NCBI GenBank assembly: GCA_017165825.1 | Contig: CM029384.1 | Coordinates: forward strand, 7,710,914-7,774,913 | Direction: 5' to 3' | DNA length: 64,000 bases | Source of the DNA: Hepsetus odoe | Lineage: Eukaryota > Chordata > Actinopteri > Characiformes > Hepsetidae | Part shown: in pieces, positions 1-12,201 of the stretch | Layout of the letters: each line of letters begins with the position of its first letter | Numbering within the stretch: position 1 is the first letter of the stretch | The notes under the pieces: model-generated | Database searches by the model: none | Seen by the model: only the letters and a program-made list of their open reading frames with translations | What the model was told of the DNA's origin: nothing | Translations under genes and position numbers: made by a program

Positions 1-784
1 GTGAAAGATAGTTAGCTCCAGGTAAGAAAATGTATCCAAAGTTAGACTAATAAGGAATAAATTTATTCAATGAGGCCTCCAATTACAGCCGTTATTGTCC
101 ATATTTCTTCATTTGTCTACTTTTATTTTCTGTCGTTTACTTCAAAAAACCTCTCACCTTGTAAACACTGATATTATAAATAATCAAATTATTCTTCACA
201 TACATAATGAATCCCTAATACAGCTAGAGTATAGTCCAACCAAAGGGATTTAACAGTTCACTTAGATTTTAGAGCACGTTTAAGATGCTGCAACACTGTA
301 ACTTTAAAGCAATGAATAAACATTATTATCTCTAATGGAATGACAGAACCAATGGAAATGTGGACAAATAATGGCCAGCGCTCTGATTATGCATGAAAGC
401 TTCTGATAATCGTTATGACAGGAGTGAACTTTAAATGCTTTTTTTTGTGTTGTTTTGTTTTGTAGCCACGGCATGAAGCATCCATTCAGTGTTCTTTGCT
501 CTTACGCTCAGAGCTAAAAGGGGCTCTATGGCACAATATAGCAGACTGTCGAGACCTGGCAGAGTTCCTAGACTTCAGCAGTTACTGCATGAATAATAAA
601 ACTGTGACAACAGGGGGCACTATTAGACAAACCAAAATGCAACTTCCCAAAAATAGGCCGTCCCTTCTCTCTAGGGACATCGAAAGTCTCCAGAGTGGAG
701 AAATATCTGCAGGTCTGGGGACATTTTGCTGGTCATCAAGTGATGACAAATTTTCTGGTGTTTGTGGATCATGGAGGTCAATCA
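1..784. other. Intergenic, no recognised gene
   Basis: AT-rich DNA with no exon I can support. An open frame at about 496-780 has no recognised family, no flanking splice signals in agreement with it, and ends inside a SINE, so it is not called as a gene. A run of tttt/tgtt near 440-465 is simple sequence. Confidence 0.5.
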
Positions 785-998
785 GGGCAGCGGTGGTCTA
801 GTGTTTAGGGACTAGGCCCCAGGATCGGAAGGTTGTTGGCTCATAACCAGAACAGTAAGTTGCCCTGAGGTACCGTCCCCTTCACTGCACCCAAGGCAAT
901 TTAAATAGCTGCCCGCTGCTGAATGGTGTGCAAGAGCATTTCACTGGGGTTCACTGTGTGCTGTGCTGTGTATCACAATGACAAATAGTCACTTTCAG
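785..998 (+). repeat. tRNA-headed SINE, family B
   Basis: Begins with the tRNA-like head gggcagcggtggtctagtg (box A-like) and continues through a degraded box B. Then come the shared body words 'ccctgaggtaccgtcccc', 'aatagctgcccgctgctg' and the end 'cacaatgacaaatagtcac'. The same order of words recurs about a dozen times in this window on both strands, which defines the family. It is non-autonomous. Confidence 0.8.
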
Positions 999-1438
999 TT
1001 TCCTCCACACCTTGTCAGTTAATTACCTGGTTCAGTAGTTGTGCTAAAACAGAAAAATCACCTTGCTGTGCTGTTTTTTATTTATCATTTATATAAATTT
1101 TTTTCAGATTTTAGATATGATAATATATAAATTTATGCACTGCCGGCCTGAAGGTTTTTGTGTTCAGTTTTATGTAAAATCCTTTCAATTTGCAAACTGT
1201 TGCCACGATGGTCTTGGCACAAATCCATTTTCTCTAAATCTTTTCAAATGTGATCTGAGCATTTTTCATATGCGATCCTACATGGCATTGTCTACAACTT
1301 CAAATCCAGTTTACAGTATTGGATTTTGTAATCAACTGTAGCTAACTGAACTGTTGATATACCTGACTGGATAGCTAGTGTAACCAGTGACCACAAAATT
1401 CATGAGTAGAAACTGACGTCTACTTTATTGTATATGTT

Positions 1439-1984
1439 CAGTCCTGTGCAAAAGTTTTAGGCAGGTGTGGAAAAAATGCTGTAAACAAAGAATGCTTTCA
1501 GAAATATAAATAAGGATTGTTTATTTTTATCCATTTACAAAATGCAAAGTGAGCGAACAAAAGAAAAATCTAAATCAAATCAATATCTGGTGTTACTACC
1601 TTTTGCCTTCAAACCAGCATCAGTTCTTCTGGCCCCCACAGAGCCCTGATCTCAACATCATCCAGTGTGTCTGGATTACATGAAGAGACAGAAGGATGTG
1701 AGGAAGCCTACATCCACAGAAGATCTGTGGTTAGTTCTCCAAGATGTCTGGAACAACCTACCAGCCGAGTTCCTTCAAAAACTGTGTGCAAGTGTACCTA
1801 GAAGAACTGATGCTGTTTTGAAGGCAAAGGGTGGTCACACCAAATATTGATTTGATTTAGATTTCTCTTTTGTTCATTCACTGCATTTTGTTGATCGATG
1901 AAAATAAATGATTAACACTTCCATTTCTGAAAGCATTCTTTGTTTACAACATTTTTTCCACACCTGCCTAAAACTTTTGTACTG
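1439..1984. mobile_element. Foldback Tc1-derived MITE, copy 1
   Basis: The ends are inverted copies of the block reading ctgtgcaaaagttttaggca, and the inverted similarity extends roughly 200 bp inward on each side. The interior at 1640-1850 still encodes a recognisable C-terminal piece of a Tc1-like transposase (words such as 'PDLNIIQ' and 'VWNNLPAEFLQKL'), without the catalytic front half. It is therefore an internally deleted, non-autonomous relative of a Tc1-like transposon. Five more copies lie in the window. Confidence 0.8.
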
Positions 1985-2599
1985 TATGTATATAGTTTAT
2001 GCCCGATGATCTTTAAGAAACTGCTCAGATCAGAATTTGTATGTTTTAGCTGAATGGTGATAAAAGAAATCATTTTTTCTGTGGTATTTGCTGCTAAAAA
2101 TGGCTTTCTACTCCCTACATAATGCAGTAAATGGGTCATGAAAATATCTGCACCCAAACATAACATGTCTACCAAAGAGCCACTTAGACTGGTTCCATGT
2201 GCACAGAGCATTCAAATCATTGTTTGGGTGTAGAGTCCATACTTGTATGAGTCACAACCTGCTCTAGGGAAAAGTGAGCCTTTTGGGATTCGTCTACCAT
2301 TCGTGAGGCTTGTCACTGACCTCGATGTGCACATGCAGGTCTTTTCATGGCCAGACAGAAGTCACATGCTCACATAGGTGAGCCATAACGTAAGAAAGAT
2401 TTTTTGCTAAAAAAGGGCAGTGAAATAGTGAAAAACTGTCAACAAGGCTGTAGTGCATTTAGTTGAAAAAAACATTTTACATTTTTTGTGCAAAGTATCT
2501 CAATGTAATAAGCTTTTTTTTTGTTTTCTGGTGTGCTTTTGTGATATACCCCTATAATCTATAGCTTTCTTTTTTTATATGGATATATATGATATATGG
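1985..2599. other. Intergenic, nothing recognised
   Basis: No exon, RNA gene or repeat family recognised. The right part is increasingly AT-rich and includes short runs of t and a tatatgga motif. Confidence 0.4.
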
Positions 2600-2911
2600 A
2601 TATTTCAACTCAATTTTAACAATACTGGGAGTTTCAATTAATATAACTAAACAATTAAAACTGAAGAAAAGACTTCTCAAAATCTTCTGTAAAATATAAT
2701 TCTACAAACATGCGATTTCTGGTGAGGAATAAATAGGGACACCCCCACATTTATTCCCAATTAAAATGGCACATGAAAGTCACATACAAGTGTAGCACAT
2801 CAGGTGCACATGATCAGAACATCATTACTCTGCATTTTGAAGGAGGTTTGCCCATTTAAACCTCAGACATTTAGTTTGGTGCTCTTGACTGTTGAGTTGA
2901 GAGTGAACACC

Positions 2912-4147
2912 ATGGTGAGATCAAAAGAGCTGTCTGAGGCCTTCAGAAAGAAGATTGTAACAGCTTATAAGTCTGGTAAGGGATTTAAAAAGACCTCAAA
3001 AGAATTTGCAATCAACCATTCCTCTGTCCGGAAAATAATCTACTATTTTCTACAACATGTCCAGGTCTGGCTGTCCAAGCAAGTTTACATTTACGACTTT
3101 TAGAAGATGCTCTTATCCAGAGCGACTTCCATGTCCTAATTACAGGGACAGTCCCCCTGGAGCAATTCAGGTTTAAAGGTCTTTCGCAGGGTCCTGAGTA
3201 GTGTAGTAGTGCCAGAGGTGGTTTTTGAACTTGGGACCTCTTGAGCCACATGTCCATAGGCAAATACCCTACCGCTAGACCACCAAGTTCACCTTGAGAG
3301 CAGGCCACAAGATGCTAAAAGAAGTCTCCAAAAAAACCCTAAAACGTCATCATGGTACCTACAGCAGGCTTTTGTGGATCTGAAAGTACATGCATCTACA
3401 ATCAGAAAGAGACGGCACAACTTTAGCTCGCATGGGAGGTGTGCAAAGAGAAACATCAAGGCCAGGCTGAAGTCTGACAGAGAGAACGTAGGCAAGGACC
3501 AGGACTAATGGAATAATGGAATAATGTTCTGGAATAATGTTCTTTGGACAAATGAATTTAAAATGGAATTATCTGGACACCAGAACACCAGACACCAAAC
3601 ACCATTTGGAAAACCAAATACAGCATTTCAGGAAAAGAACCTCATACCAATTGTGAAGCATGGAGGTGGAAGTGTCATGGTTGGGAGATGCTTTGCTGCA
3701 GCAGGAGCTGCCCAGCTCACCATCATAGAATCCACCTTGAATTCTATTGTATATCAGAGGGTGCTTGAGGAACATGTGAGACCATCTGTAAGAACATTAA
3801 AGCTGGAGTGGAACTGGACCCTGCAACACAACAATGACCCAAAACATACCAGTAAATCCATCAAGGACTGGCTGAAAACTAAGAAATGGAGAGTCCTGGA
3901 GTGGCCGAGTCAAAGCACAGATCTTATTCCCATTGAGATGCTGTGGGGTGATTTGAAACGGGCTCTACACCCAAGAAACCCCTCAAACACCTCAAAGCTT
4001 AAAGAATCCTGCATTGAGGAGTGGGGCAAATTTTCCTCAGACAGATGTCAGAGACTGGTAGATGCTACAAGAAGCATCTCACTGCAGTTATTTCAGCCAA
4101 AGGGAGTAACACTAGTTAGTAGGGGGTGTCCTAACTTATTAACTTAG
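2912..4147 (+). pseudogene. Tc1-like transposase pseudogene
   Basis: The N-terminal part starts at ATG 2912 (MVRSKELSEAFRKKIV) and is the paired helix-turn-helix DNA-binding domain of Tc1 transposases, including 'TSKEFAINHSSVRKI'. The frame reaches 'PSKF' at the SINE insertion, resumes after 3289 as 'FTLRAGHKMLKEVSKK' and then drifts through frameshifts. From 3524 a long frame carries the DDE domain: 'VLWTNEFKMEL' (usual family form W-S/T-D-E), 'NNDPKHTS' (second Asp present) and 'PIEMLWGDLKRAL' (Glu present). The D-to-N change, the frameshifts and the nested SINE all show loss of function. A cut-and-paste transposase acts in the nucleus on the element's inverted repeats. Confidence 0.85.
3086..3283 (-). 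repeat. SINE family A nested in Tc1 transposase
   Basis: Reversed tRNA-derived SINE. The tail is at the left (ttagaagatgctcttatcca on the plus strand) and the tRNA-like head at the right (ccctaccgctagaccacc). The hexamer caagtt flanks it at 3080-3085 and 3284-3289, and removing the insert rejoins the transposase codons for 'GCPSKFT'. The insertion is therefore younger than the Tc1 copy. Confidence 0.85.
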
Positions 4148-4345
4148 TTAGAATACACACTTTTTAAATTTTTTTTTGTGTAATGAATAAATGTAGGTTA
4201 ATTTTTGTTGTTTAGCTCCAGTTAAATCACTTTCATTTCCAGATATAAATAAAAACAAGATTAGACATTGATATGTGAATATTTCTTTATAAAGAACTGA
4301 ATATTTGGTGTCCTAATTTTTTCACATGACTTTATATATAACAGT

Positions 4346-5952
4346 GTATTTCTTGAATGTTAAAAAAAAAAATACAATTTGCCTAGTGTAAGAGGTGCAT
4401 AAACAATTTAAGCCAAATTGTAGTTGGCCAGCCTTTCTGGTTCTGATTCTGCATAAAGAACAATTATTTAGTGCCAATCTGATTAAGTATATATTTCATA
4501 AAGGCACAGTAACAAACAGCCCTTTTAAGTGATAAAGATGGGTTGGAAAATGTTCACGTAAAAATTATTAGAATTGTTTTTTGGCACATAAAATCATACA
4601 AATATAAGCAAAAAGAAAATAAATAAAAAACAAATTTAAGATATGTGCCCTTTGAATCATTTAAATGCATTATTTTTACAGAGAAGTGACATTGAGAACC
4701 TCTGTTTCAGAACATCATGTCGTTCATCTACTCCCAGGTCGCCTCTTAGCGTATGGACAAGACTCCATGAGTGTTAATGGCTACACAGGTTTCAAAGCAA
4801 CGCGAGCCATTCACCATTGAGCAGCAGCACATTGTAATCTTTTGACAGGCCTGGAAGAGAAACACCACTCCAGTCTTTTTCAGATTTAGCTATTTATCAT
4901 CCATAATTCTGCACAGTTCTAAGAGCTTTCATTATTCTGCACAGTCTCCAGAGCTTTCATTATTTCACTCACTATCAAATCAGAATCTGCAGCCTTTCTG
5001 AATCGCTCCTACCGACATTTTGCTTGTCTGTGTTATTCATTCTGGATGTTTTCTGTACATAAGATCTGATTAGACAGGCTGTAATGGAGGACAAGGCTTT
5101 GGATTATCTCTCAACCCCTGGAACGTAAGGAACACAGCAATGTTGCCACCTTGTGAGAGCAGTCTGAACAGCAAACAACATTAGACCTGTTCTGCACATG
5201 ACTTCTGAATGGAGAAATGCAAAGGTCCCCCACAATTTGAGGAATTTTAGTAAAAACATAAAATGTTATGATACGACTGCACATGGCTTCAACAAGAACC
5301 ATACTGTCTCGATTCAAGGGATACTTTCATGATCTTGCTTTTTGCCCTTGAAACTTTTTCATTCATGTCAGCTGTCACAATGTAATTGAATCAACCTATT
5401 ATGTTTGGCATCAGCTCGAGTTTTGACCATCAACAAGCACTTGAGCATATTTTCTTGCCGCCTTTCAAAATAGAAGCTGTTTAATAAAGAGACTGGAGTG
5501 TTGGAGTGCTTCTGGCAGAGTGTGAAAGAGACTCAAGGTCAAATAACACTCAGCAAACCACAGATATCTGCCTGTTCATCATGCTTCATGCTTCTCGAGG
5601 GTTGAGCAATGTCCGGAAAGGCTGAGTGTGAAAACTGATGTGTCATCGCCTTCGATCATCAGAGTCGAAGGTTTGAGCAGGCAGGCCACGAGCTGTAACC
5701 CAATCTCCGACAGCTCCATCAAGAGCGCAGGGTTAAGCTCATTTTAAGAGCCCATTTTTATTTCATTTTTGTTGTATCGCATTTTTTTTTCTCATGTGGT
5801 CCTCTTAGAACAGTTGTATAATCATTTGTATTATTTTCTTTAGTTGGTTCAAGGGATGTTTTTCTTTTGGAAGGGATTACATTTTCTTTTTTCTTTTTCA
5901 ATCTTTATGGACTTCTTGAAATAGTAACTTTCAGTCCACAATCCATAAAGTT
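4346..5952. other. Intergenic, repeat-poor stretch
   Basis: No exon or repeat family recognised across 1.6 kb. Sequence composition is ordinary and there are no long open frames on either strand. A conserved noncoding element is possible but cannot be seen from one sequence. Confidence 0.4.
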
Positions 5953-6158
5953 TGGGTGGTGGTGGTTTAGTGGTAGGGTACTTACCTACAGACCTCTGGA
6001 TCAAGAGGTCCCAGGTTCGCATTCCACCTCTGGCACTACCACCACTGGATCTCTGAGCAAGGCCCTTAACCTTGAGTTGCTCCAGGGGGACTGTCCCTGT
6101 AATCAGGACATGGAAGTCACTCTGGATAAGAGCATCTGCTAAATGGCACAAATGTAAG
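5953..6158 (+). repeat. tRNA-headed SINE, family A
   Basis: Head with box A-like tttagtggtagggtact and box B-like ggttcgcattcc. The body contains 'gagttgctccagggggact' and the tail is tctggataagagcatctgct, followed by an imperfect aaatggcacaaatgtaa end. This tail is a widespread motif of teleost SINEs. RNA polymerase III promoter boxes are expected in the head. Other copies lie near 3086, 17149, 36531 and 43318. Confidence 0.85.
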
Positions 6159-6235
6159 CTAATATCCAGAAATAATGCTGTAAAAATGATAGTTTTTGTG
6201 ATGTCAAACAAATCACTACTACTTAAAGCACTACA

Positions 6236-6496
6236 AGGCAGCGGTGGCCTAGTGGTTAGGGAGCTGGCCCCATATTGGAAGATTGTGGGTTCAATTCCCT
6301 CACAAGTAGGTTGCCCTGAGGTACGCCTGAGCAAGGTACCGTCCCTGTCACTGCTCCCTGGGTGCTTTCAATAGCTGCCCACTGCTGTACGGTGTTTGTG
6401 TGCATGGGTTAAAAGCAGAGGTCCAATTTTGTTGTGGTTCACGTGTGCTGTGCTGTGCTGTGACCTCGCAATGACAAGGGTTGGCACTTTCACTTT
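6236..6496 (+). repeat. SINE family B
   Basis: Full-length copy: gcagcggtggcctagtggtt head, 'gggttcaattccct' box B, 'aggttgccctgaggta', 'caatagctgcccactgctg', and the end 'gcaatgacaagggttggcac'. It lies 78 bp beyond a family A copy in the same direction. Confidence 0.85.
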
Positions 6497-7339
6497 TCTC
6501 TATAGTTCTGCTCATTCATGGCAAGATTTTGAGAAGAGTTTGAGCTTAGATCACTTTTTGAGCAAGACAAGAAAGCCTGTTAGAAGTGATGACTTTTACA
6601 TATGTTGGTCTTAAAGGCACAGTAAAATGATGCTTATTTATATGAGGGATAGAATAAATTGGGACTGTTTTTGATAAGACAGGACATTAGGCCATCAGGA
6701 CATTAAGTAAACAGCTCTTTTCTGAATGACTGTCCTGTAGTGTCTTTGTAAAAGAAACATTCAGACTCACATTTCTAAGGCCAGTCATCCCTTTCAAATC
6801 ATATGATTATTCTGTGCTTTATATTTATTACTTCTCAGCCAAAAAGCACAATATTTAGAACTCTGTACTGCATTATACACACAACCTCCGCTACTTATCT
6901 ATACAGAGATGTTACAAAAAACAGTGTCTCGGTTTCTACATTTCGTTTTTCCCCATGTCTTTTAAATAATAGATTTTATCCCATTTTTGGATTAATTATT
7001 AATATCACTGAAATGTGAATCCAGAATGTCCTCAGACGACTGCAAGAAAATAATGGTCAGATGTAGCTCCAGGTAGTTTTACACAGATATAACTGAACAG
7101 AGACTCTCTAACAAAAATGTTTTAATGCATAACATATCCCTAAGTGACCCACCAATTACAGCATATGTCTCACTCTACAAAAGATCAGAGACCACAAGAA
7201 GAGAGAAGTTTCCAGTGCCATTTCCACTGAACACATCCCATGTCTCAGCAAGTATTAAATAATCAGAGAATTTCAGTCACTTTAAAGAGCTGCATGTGCC
7301 AGTGCTGTTCTTCAGACATCATGGCGGTGCCAATGGTAA
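6497..7339. other. Intergenic, nothing recognised
   Basis: AT-rich sequence without supported exons. Short open frames here have no family resemblance. Confidence 0.4.
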
Positions 7340-8590
7340 CATTATCGTTCTGTTTTTAGATGGAAGCGTAGTAAGGCCGAGTGTATTGGAGGAGGGTTTA
7401 AATTGTTTTACCAGGGTGTGGATGGAAGGAGGAATGGGGTAGGTGTTATTCTGAAGGAAGAGTGTGAGAAAAGGTGTTTTGGAGGTGAAGAGGGATTCAG
7501 ATAGGGTGATGAGTTTGAAGCTGGAAATTAAAGGTGTGATATGAATGCTGTTAGAGGTTATGCCCAGCAAGCTGTTAATAAGATGTGAGAAAGAAGAATT
7601 CTGGGAGAATCCATGGGAGAGAGAGAGAGAGAGAGAGGTGATTGGTGCAGACTTTAATGGACATGTTGGTGAAGGGAACAGAGGTGATGAGGAGGTGATG
7701 GGTAGGTATGGTGTTAAGGAGAGGAATGCTGAAGGTCAGATGGTTGTAAATTTTGCTAAAAGGATGAAAACAGCTATAGTTAATATTTATTTTAAGAAGA
7801 GGGAGGAGCACAGGGTGACGTATAAGAGTGGAGGAAGATGCTCACAGGTGGATTATATTCTTTGCAAGAGAGTCAGTCTGAAAGAGATTGGAGACTGCAA
7901 AGTAGTGACAGGGGAGAGTGTAGCTAAACAGCATTGGATGGTGGCCTGTAGGATGACCATGGAGTTCAAGAAGAGATCAAATGGTGGAAGCTGAAGGAGG
8001 AGGACTGCAAGGTGGAATTCAGGCAGGAATTTAGACACTAGGGCACTGGGGCGAGTGAAGTGTTACCAGATTGCTGGGCAACTACTGCAAAACTGGTAAG
8101 GAAGGCAGCAAGGAAGATATTCATGTGAGACATCTGGAAGGAAGAAGGAGGATAAGGAAACCTGGTGGTGGAACCCAGAATTTCAGGAATGTATACAGGA
8201 GAAGAGGCAGGTGAAGAAGAAGTGGGACAGTTAGAGAGATGAAGAAAGTAGACAGGAAAACAAGGACCTGGATAGATTTGCAGGATGGTTGTGAGACCAA
8301 CTGTGCTATATGGGCTGGAGACAGTGGTGCTGATGAAAAGAAAGGCAGTAGAACTGGGTGCGTCAGGTAAAGATGCTGAGATTTTCATTTAGTGTGACGT
8401 GGATGGTCAGGACTACAAATTATTATATTAGAGGGCCAGCTCAGGTTGGACATTTTGGAGACAAAGTTAGAGAAGCAAAATTGGACATGTACAGAGGAGA
8501 GATGAGGGGTATATTGGGGGAAAGGATGGAGCTAAGAGGAAGCGACTCCTAACAGGAGCAGCCTATAGAAGAAGAAGAAGAAGAAGGTAG
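7340..8590 (+). mobile_element. RTE-type LINE, internally deleted
   Basis: The left part encodes an APE-type endonuclease domain of the kind found in 'craniofacial development protein 2-like' RTE elements of fish. Visible words are 'GGGFKLFYQGVDGRRNGVG', 'GADFNGHVGEGNRGDE' (the D-x-N catalytic block) and 'GGRCSQVDYILCKRV'. After about 8030 the frame is lost, and the text jumps to the reverse-transcriptase C-terminal word 'RMVVRPTVLYGLETVVL' and the 3' tail, ending in a GAA-rich run at 8566-8590. Most of the reverse transcriptase is missing, so it cannot move on its own. Confidence 0.75.
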
Positions 8591-9816
8591 AAATGAATAT
8601 CTTCTCCTTTGGCTGCTCCCGTTAGGGGTAGAATGTAAAACTGAATATATGAACTCATAAAACAAACTCGTACAATAAAGCTGCTTCATTGCTTGATTTT
8701 ATTGCTTGAAAATCCATAATTATGTGGATTTGTTTCTTAAGGAGCTTTTTGAGGACATTGGTTCTCAAATCAGTCCTGAGGGATCCCCAAAACATCTACT
8801 TTTTGCTCTGTTGGTGTGGGAATCAAACCAAAATGTGGACTGCCTGGGAGTTCCTGAGAACTGATTTGAAAATCACACATTTTGGACATCTGAAAGACCC
8901 TTCCACTGCGCCCGAGTGCACTTTGCATGTAATGGTGCACGGCAATATGAAGTGAGTGAAATTTAGACAGTTAAATATAGAGCACTTTATGGGATCAGAA
9001 TACTTTGCTTGTGTTTAATAAGTTTAGCAACTGGCAAAAAATAGGTAGAGGTTGGAGTTCTAAGTTCTTTCAAAGTGAGATATGTGGTCAGATGTCGCGG
9101 ACGGGCACTTTTGGATATCCCTGAGGGACATTTTGTTTTTTCTTTCTCAAGTCTGCAGGATTGTTTGCTAGCCATTAGCAGAAGTCCTCACGTTTCCACA
9201 GCATTGAGCCTTCCCAGAAATGGGTCAGTGCTCATATACTGAAAGCCGGTGGAGCACCGCCAGCTTTTACAATGTTTCCCTGAAGGGCACAAGGCATGTC
9301 GGGACTGCCTCTTTTCCTGCAACACCACTGGGTACTTGTGATGTGTTTACTGCAGTGTATGTGTGTGCATGTGCATGTGTATAGAATACATACTATATAA
9401 TGATTAAAATGAAAGTAAAGCTTTTTATAATAAATACATGCCCAAAAAGCTCACTGAGCCCAGTTTCTTTCTCAACAATATATTTATTCATGAAGCAGCA
9501 CTACAGTTACATGATCTTCACTTCAACCCTTCCACCCCTCCTCTCCATACATTGCAACCTTCAAGTGTCCTTCTTCCAAATCCTCTTCCATTACAGGCTA
9601 GAAATGGGTAATGCAATAGCTCCTAATCATTGCATTCCTCATATCATCACTTCACATATTAACCTTGCATTTGCTGTGTGACCTCTTTAACAGCACCAGC
9701 GCAGTGTTCTTTCAGCTCTGTTCAGTAACTGTATGGTCATTGTTAGCATCAGTCATGTCGTTTATTTTAGGGAAGTCTGCTTCTTTTTCTCTCGAAGGAT
9801 TTTGTGTGTTTGTGTG

Positions 9817-9817
<1 letters not shown>
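8591..9817. other. Intergenic, nothing recognised
   Basis: No supported exon. Short open frames on both strands have no recognisable domain and no matching splice sites. Confidence 0.4.

Positions 9818-9820
<3 letters not shown>

Positions 9821-9868
<48 letters not shown>
9821..9868 (+). repeat. (TG)n microsatellite
   Basis: About 24 uninterrupted TG units. Frames reading through it as Cys-Val or Thr-His repeats are artefacts of the microsatellite. Confidence 0.95.
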
Positions 9869-9870
<2 letters not shown>

Positions 9871-10214
9871 AGAACAATTGCAAAATAAGCCAAAGCATGT
9901 AATAAAACACTAGAAAAATCATGTGTTGCCATGTGTTTCAGGATGAATATATCAGAAATATAAATATGCAAATACAGCAAAACACACTACTAAACACACG
10001 ATTAATAATTACTCTAGAAATAACAATGAAATGTTAAATATTATCTTCTGTAGAGTACAAGATCCTAATTTTAAATGGCAGTGTCCATGTCAGCACATTA
10101 TCAGCCAATATATCATGATCATCATTCATATCTGAACATGACTTGACTCCATTAGGGCAAATTATAAGAACAGAGTTCACTGAAGAAACAGGTATTAATG
10201 TTTAAACAGGTATT

Positions 10215-11400
10215 AATAACCCATTTAGGGGTTGCCACAGCAGATCATCTGTTACTTTTTGCAGTCCTCTGCATCTTCCTCCTTCAAACTGATCAACTGC
10301 ATTTTATCTCTCACCACATCCATAAACCTCCTCTTTGGTCTTCCTCTTTTCTTCTTTCCTGGCAGCTCCATCTTCAACATCCTCCTCCCAGTATAATCCT
10401 CGTCTCTCCTCTGGACATCTCCAAACCTTGTCTCTCTAACTTTTTCTCCAAAACATCAAACCTGAGCTGTCCCCCCAATACACTCATTTCAAATGCTTGT
10501 CACCCAACGAAAATCTCAGCATCTTTAACTCACCTCAACCTCCAGCTCCACCTTCTGTCTTCTCTTCAGTGCCACCATCTCCAACCTGTGCAACATAGCT
10601 AATCTCCCTACTGTCCTGTAAACCTCTTTTACTCTTGCTGGTACCCGTCTGTCACAGATCACTCCAGCCACTCTTGTCCACACATTCCATCCTGCCTGCA
10701 CCCTCTTCTTCATCTCTCTTCCACACTTGCCATTACTCTCAACTGTCGATCCCAAGTATTTAATTTTTTCCACCTTTGTCACCTGTACTCCGTTCATCCT
10801 AACCACTCCACTTTCCTCCCTTTAGTTCACACTCATGTATTCTGCCTACTAACTTTCATTCCTCTCCTCTCTAGAGCAAATCTCTCGCAAATCCCTACTC
10901 TCGCAAAACAGATCACAATATCACCAGCAAACATCATCATCTACTGGGACACCTGTGTATCCTTGTCCATCAACCTGTCCATTACTATGGCAAACAAGAA
11001 TGGGCTCAGCACTGATCCTTGATGTAATTTAACCTCAATTAAATGCATCCGTCACTCCTACTGCAGATCTCACCTCTGTCACACTGCCCTCATACATATC
11101 CTGTATTATTCTCACATACTTCTCTTCTCTAGGAACCCTGTCATATGCTTTCTCCAAGTCCACAAAGGCACAATGCAACTCCTTCTGACCTTCTCTGTAC
11201 TTCTCCATCAATACCCTCAGAGCTAAACATTCCATCTATTGTGCTCTTTCTCAGCATGAAACCATACTGCTGTTCACTAATCATAATCTCTTTTCTTTCC
11301 ACTACTCTTTCCCATAACTTCATCCTGTGGCTGATTAACTTTATCCTCTATGGTTACTACAGCTCTGTGCATCACCCTTATTCCTGACCTATAGTATCTT
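10215..11400 (-). mobile_element. RTE-type LINE fragment, reversed
   Basis: On the minus strand this encodes decayed reverse transcriptase. The words are 'QQYGFMLRKSTIDGMF' and 'CAFVDLEKAYDRVPREE' near 11300-11100, then a damaged active-site block reading F-A-G-D where F/Y-A-D-D is expected, then 'KIKYLGSTVESNGKCG' and 'VREVYRT'-like thumb sequence near 10750-10600. The 3' tail lies at the left end near 10215. Several stops and frameshifts break it. It belongs to the same LINE group as the piece at 7340-8590. Confidence 0.75.
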
Positions 11401-11521
11401 AAGAAGGGTGAACTTTTAATCCACAATTAAACAGGAATTGAAACTGAAAAACTGAACTGAAACTTGAACTGATTTAAAGCAATAAAATAACCTGTTTTAG
11501 GTGCAGTGATAATTGCTTATG

Positions 11522-11985
11522 CAGTACTGTGCAAAGGTTTTAGGCAGGCGTGAAAAAATGCTGTAAACAAAGAATGCTTTCAGAAATATAAATAATGATT
11601 GTTTATTTTTTTCAATTTACAAAATGCAAAGTGAGCGAACAAAAGAAAAATCTAAATCAAATCAATATTTGGTGTTACTATCTTTTTCCTTCAAACCAGC
11701 ATCAATTCTTATAGGTTGCACGAACTTGCACGAAGTCAGGGATTTTGTAGGATTATAGTCAGTGTATGATCAACCAGTTTTACCAAACAGGTGCTGATGA
11801 TCATCAATGTCACATGGAGGTTGAAACACGGTCATGTTTGGAACAACCTACCAGCCGAGTTCCTTCAAAAACTGTGTGCAAGTGTACCTAGAAGAACTGA
11901 TGCTGTTTTGAAGGCAAAGGGTGGTCACACCAAATATTGATTTGATTTAGATTTCTCTTTTGTTCATTCACTGCATTTTGTTGAT
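11522..11985. mobile_element. Foldback Tc1-derived MITE, copy 2
   Basis: Left end cagtactgtgcaaaggtttt and the ~200-bp inverted arms are present. The right arm stops at 'cattttgttgatg', so the terminal inverted repeat is missing and the copy is truncated against the next repeat. The interior carries the words 'gatcaaccagttttacca' and 'gatcatcaatgtcacatgg', also seen in copies 4 and 5. Confidence 0.8.
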
Positions 11986-11994
11986 GCTGCTATA

Positions 11995-12128
11995 TATATA
12001 TCCATCCATCCATCATCCATTTTCTGCCGCTTGTCCCAAGCGAGTCGCGAGTGCTGGCGTCAACCCAGCGCACACAGAGGCAGAGACGGGGGCAGCACCC
12101 TGAACTTAATTAAGCCAGCCCATCACAG

Positions 12129-12130
<2 letters not shown>
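11995..12130 (-). repeat. LINE/SINE 3' tail with ATGG repeats
   Basis: Reverse complement of a tail ending in gcagaaaatggatgatggatgga, preceded by words matching the tail at 40555-40680 (dividing wording 'gatgggctgg', 'ctgtgtgcgctgggttg'). This is a common teleost non-LTR 3' end. A TA microsatellite follows. Confidence 0.65.

Positions 12131-12201
<71 letters not shown>
12131..12201. repeat. (TA)n microsatellite
   Basis: About 70 bp of alternating TA with one phase slip near 12172. Open frames across it (Ile-Tyr runs) are artefacts. Confidence 0.95.

Larger units (their letters stand above)
2600..4345 (+). mobile_element. Tc1-like DNA transposon, dead
   Basis: A Tc1/mariner-type element whose transposase is readable on the plus strand. 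The outer limits are approximate. The left flank has ggacacccccacat, partly mirrored near 4120 as gggggtgtcc. The right part has the AT-rich end ggtgtcctaattttttcac. The element is inactive for two visible reasons: a SINE sits inside the transposase reading frame at 3086-3283, and the first catalytic aspartate position is asparagine. Confidence 0.75.

Noticed and set aside
3569..3775. Minus-strand frame opposite the Tc1 transposase
   Set aside because: Shadow of the DDE-domain frame on the plus strand.
5953..6060. tRNA gene candidates with box A and box B (here and near 17149, 43318, 53105)
   Set aside because: The heads are part of repeated units with SINE bodies and do not fold with a normal acceptor stem and anticodon arm that I can trace; they are SINE promoters.
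9762..9980. Thr-His repeat protein on the minus strand
   Set aside because: Product of the TG microsatellite.
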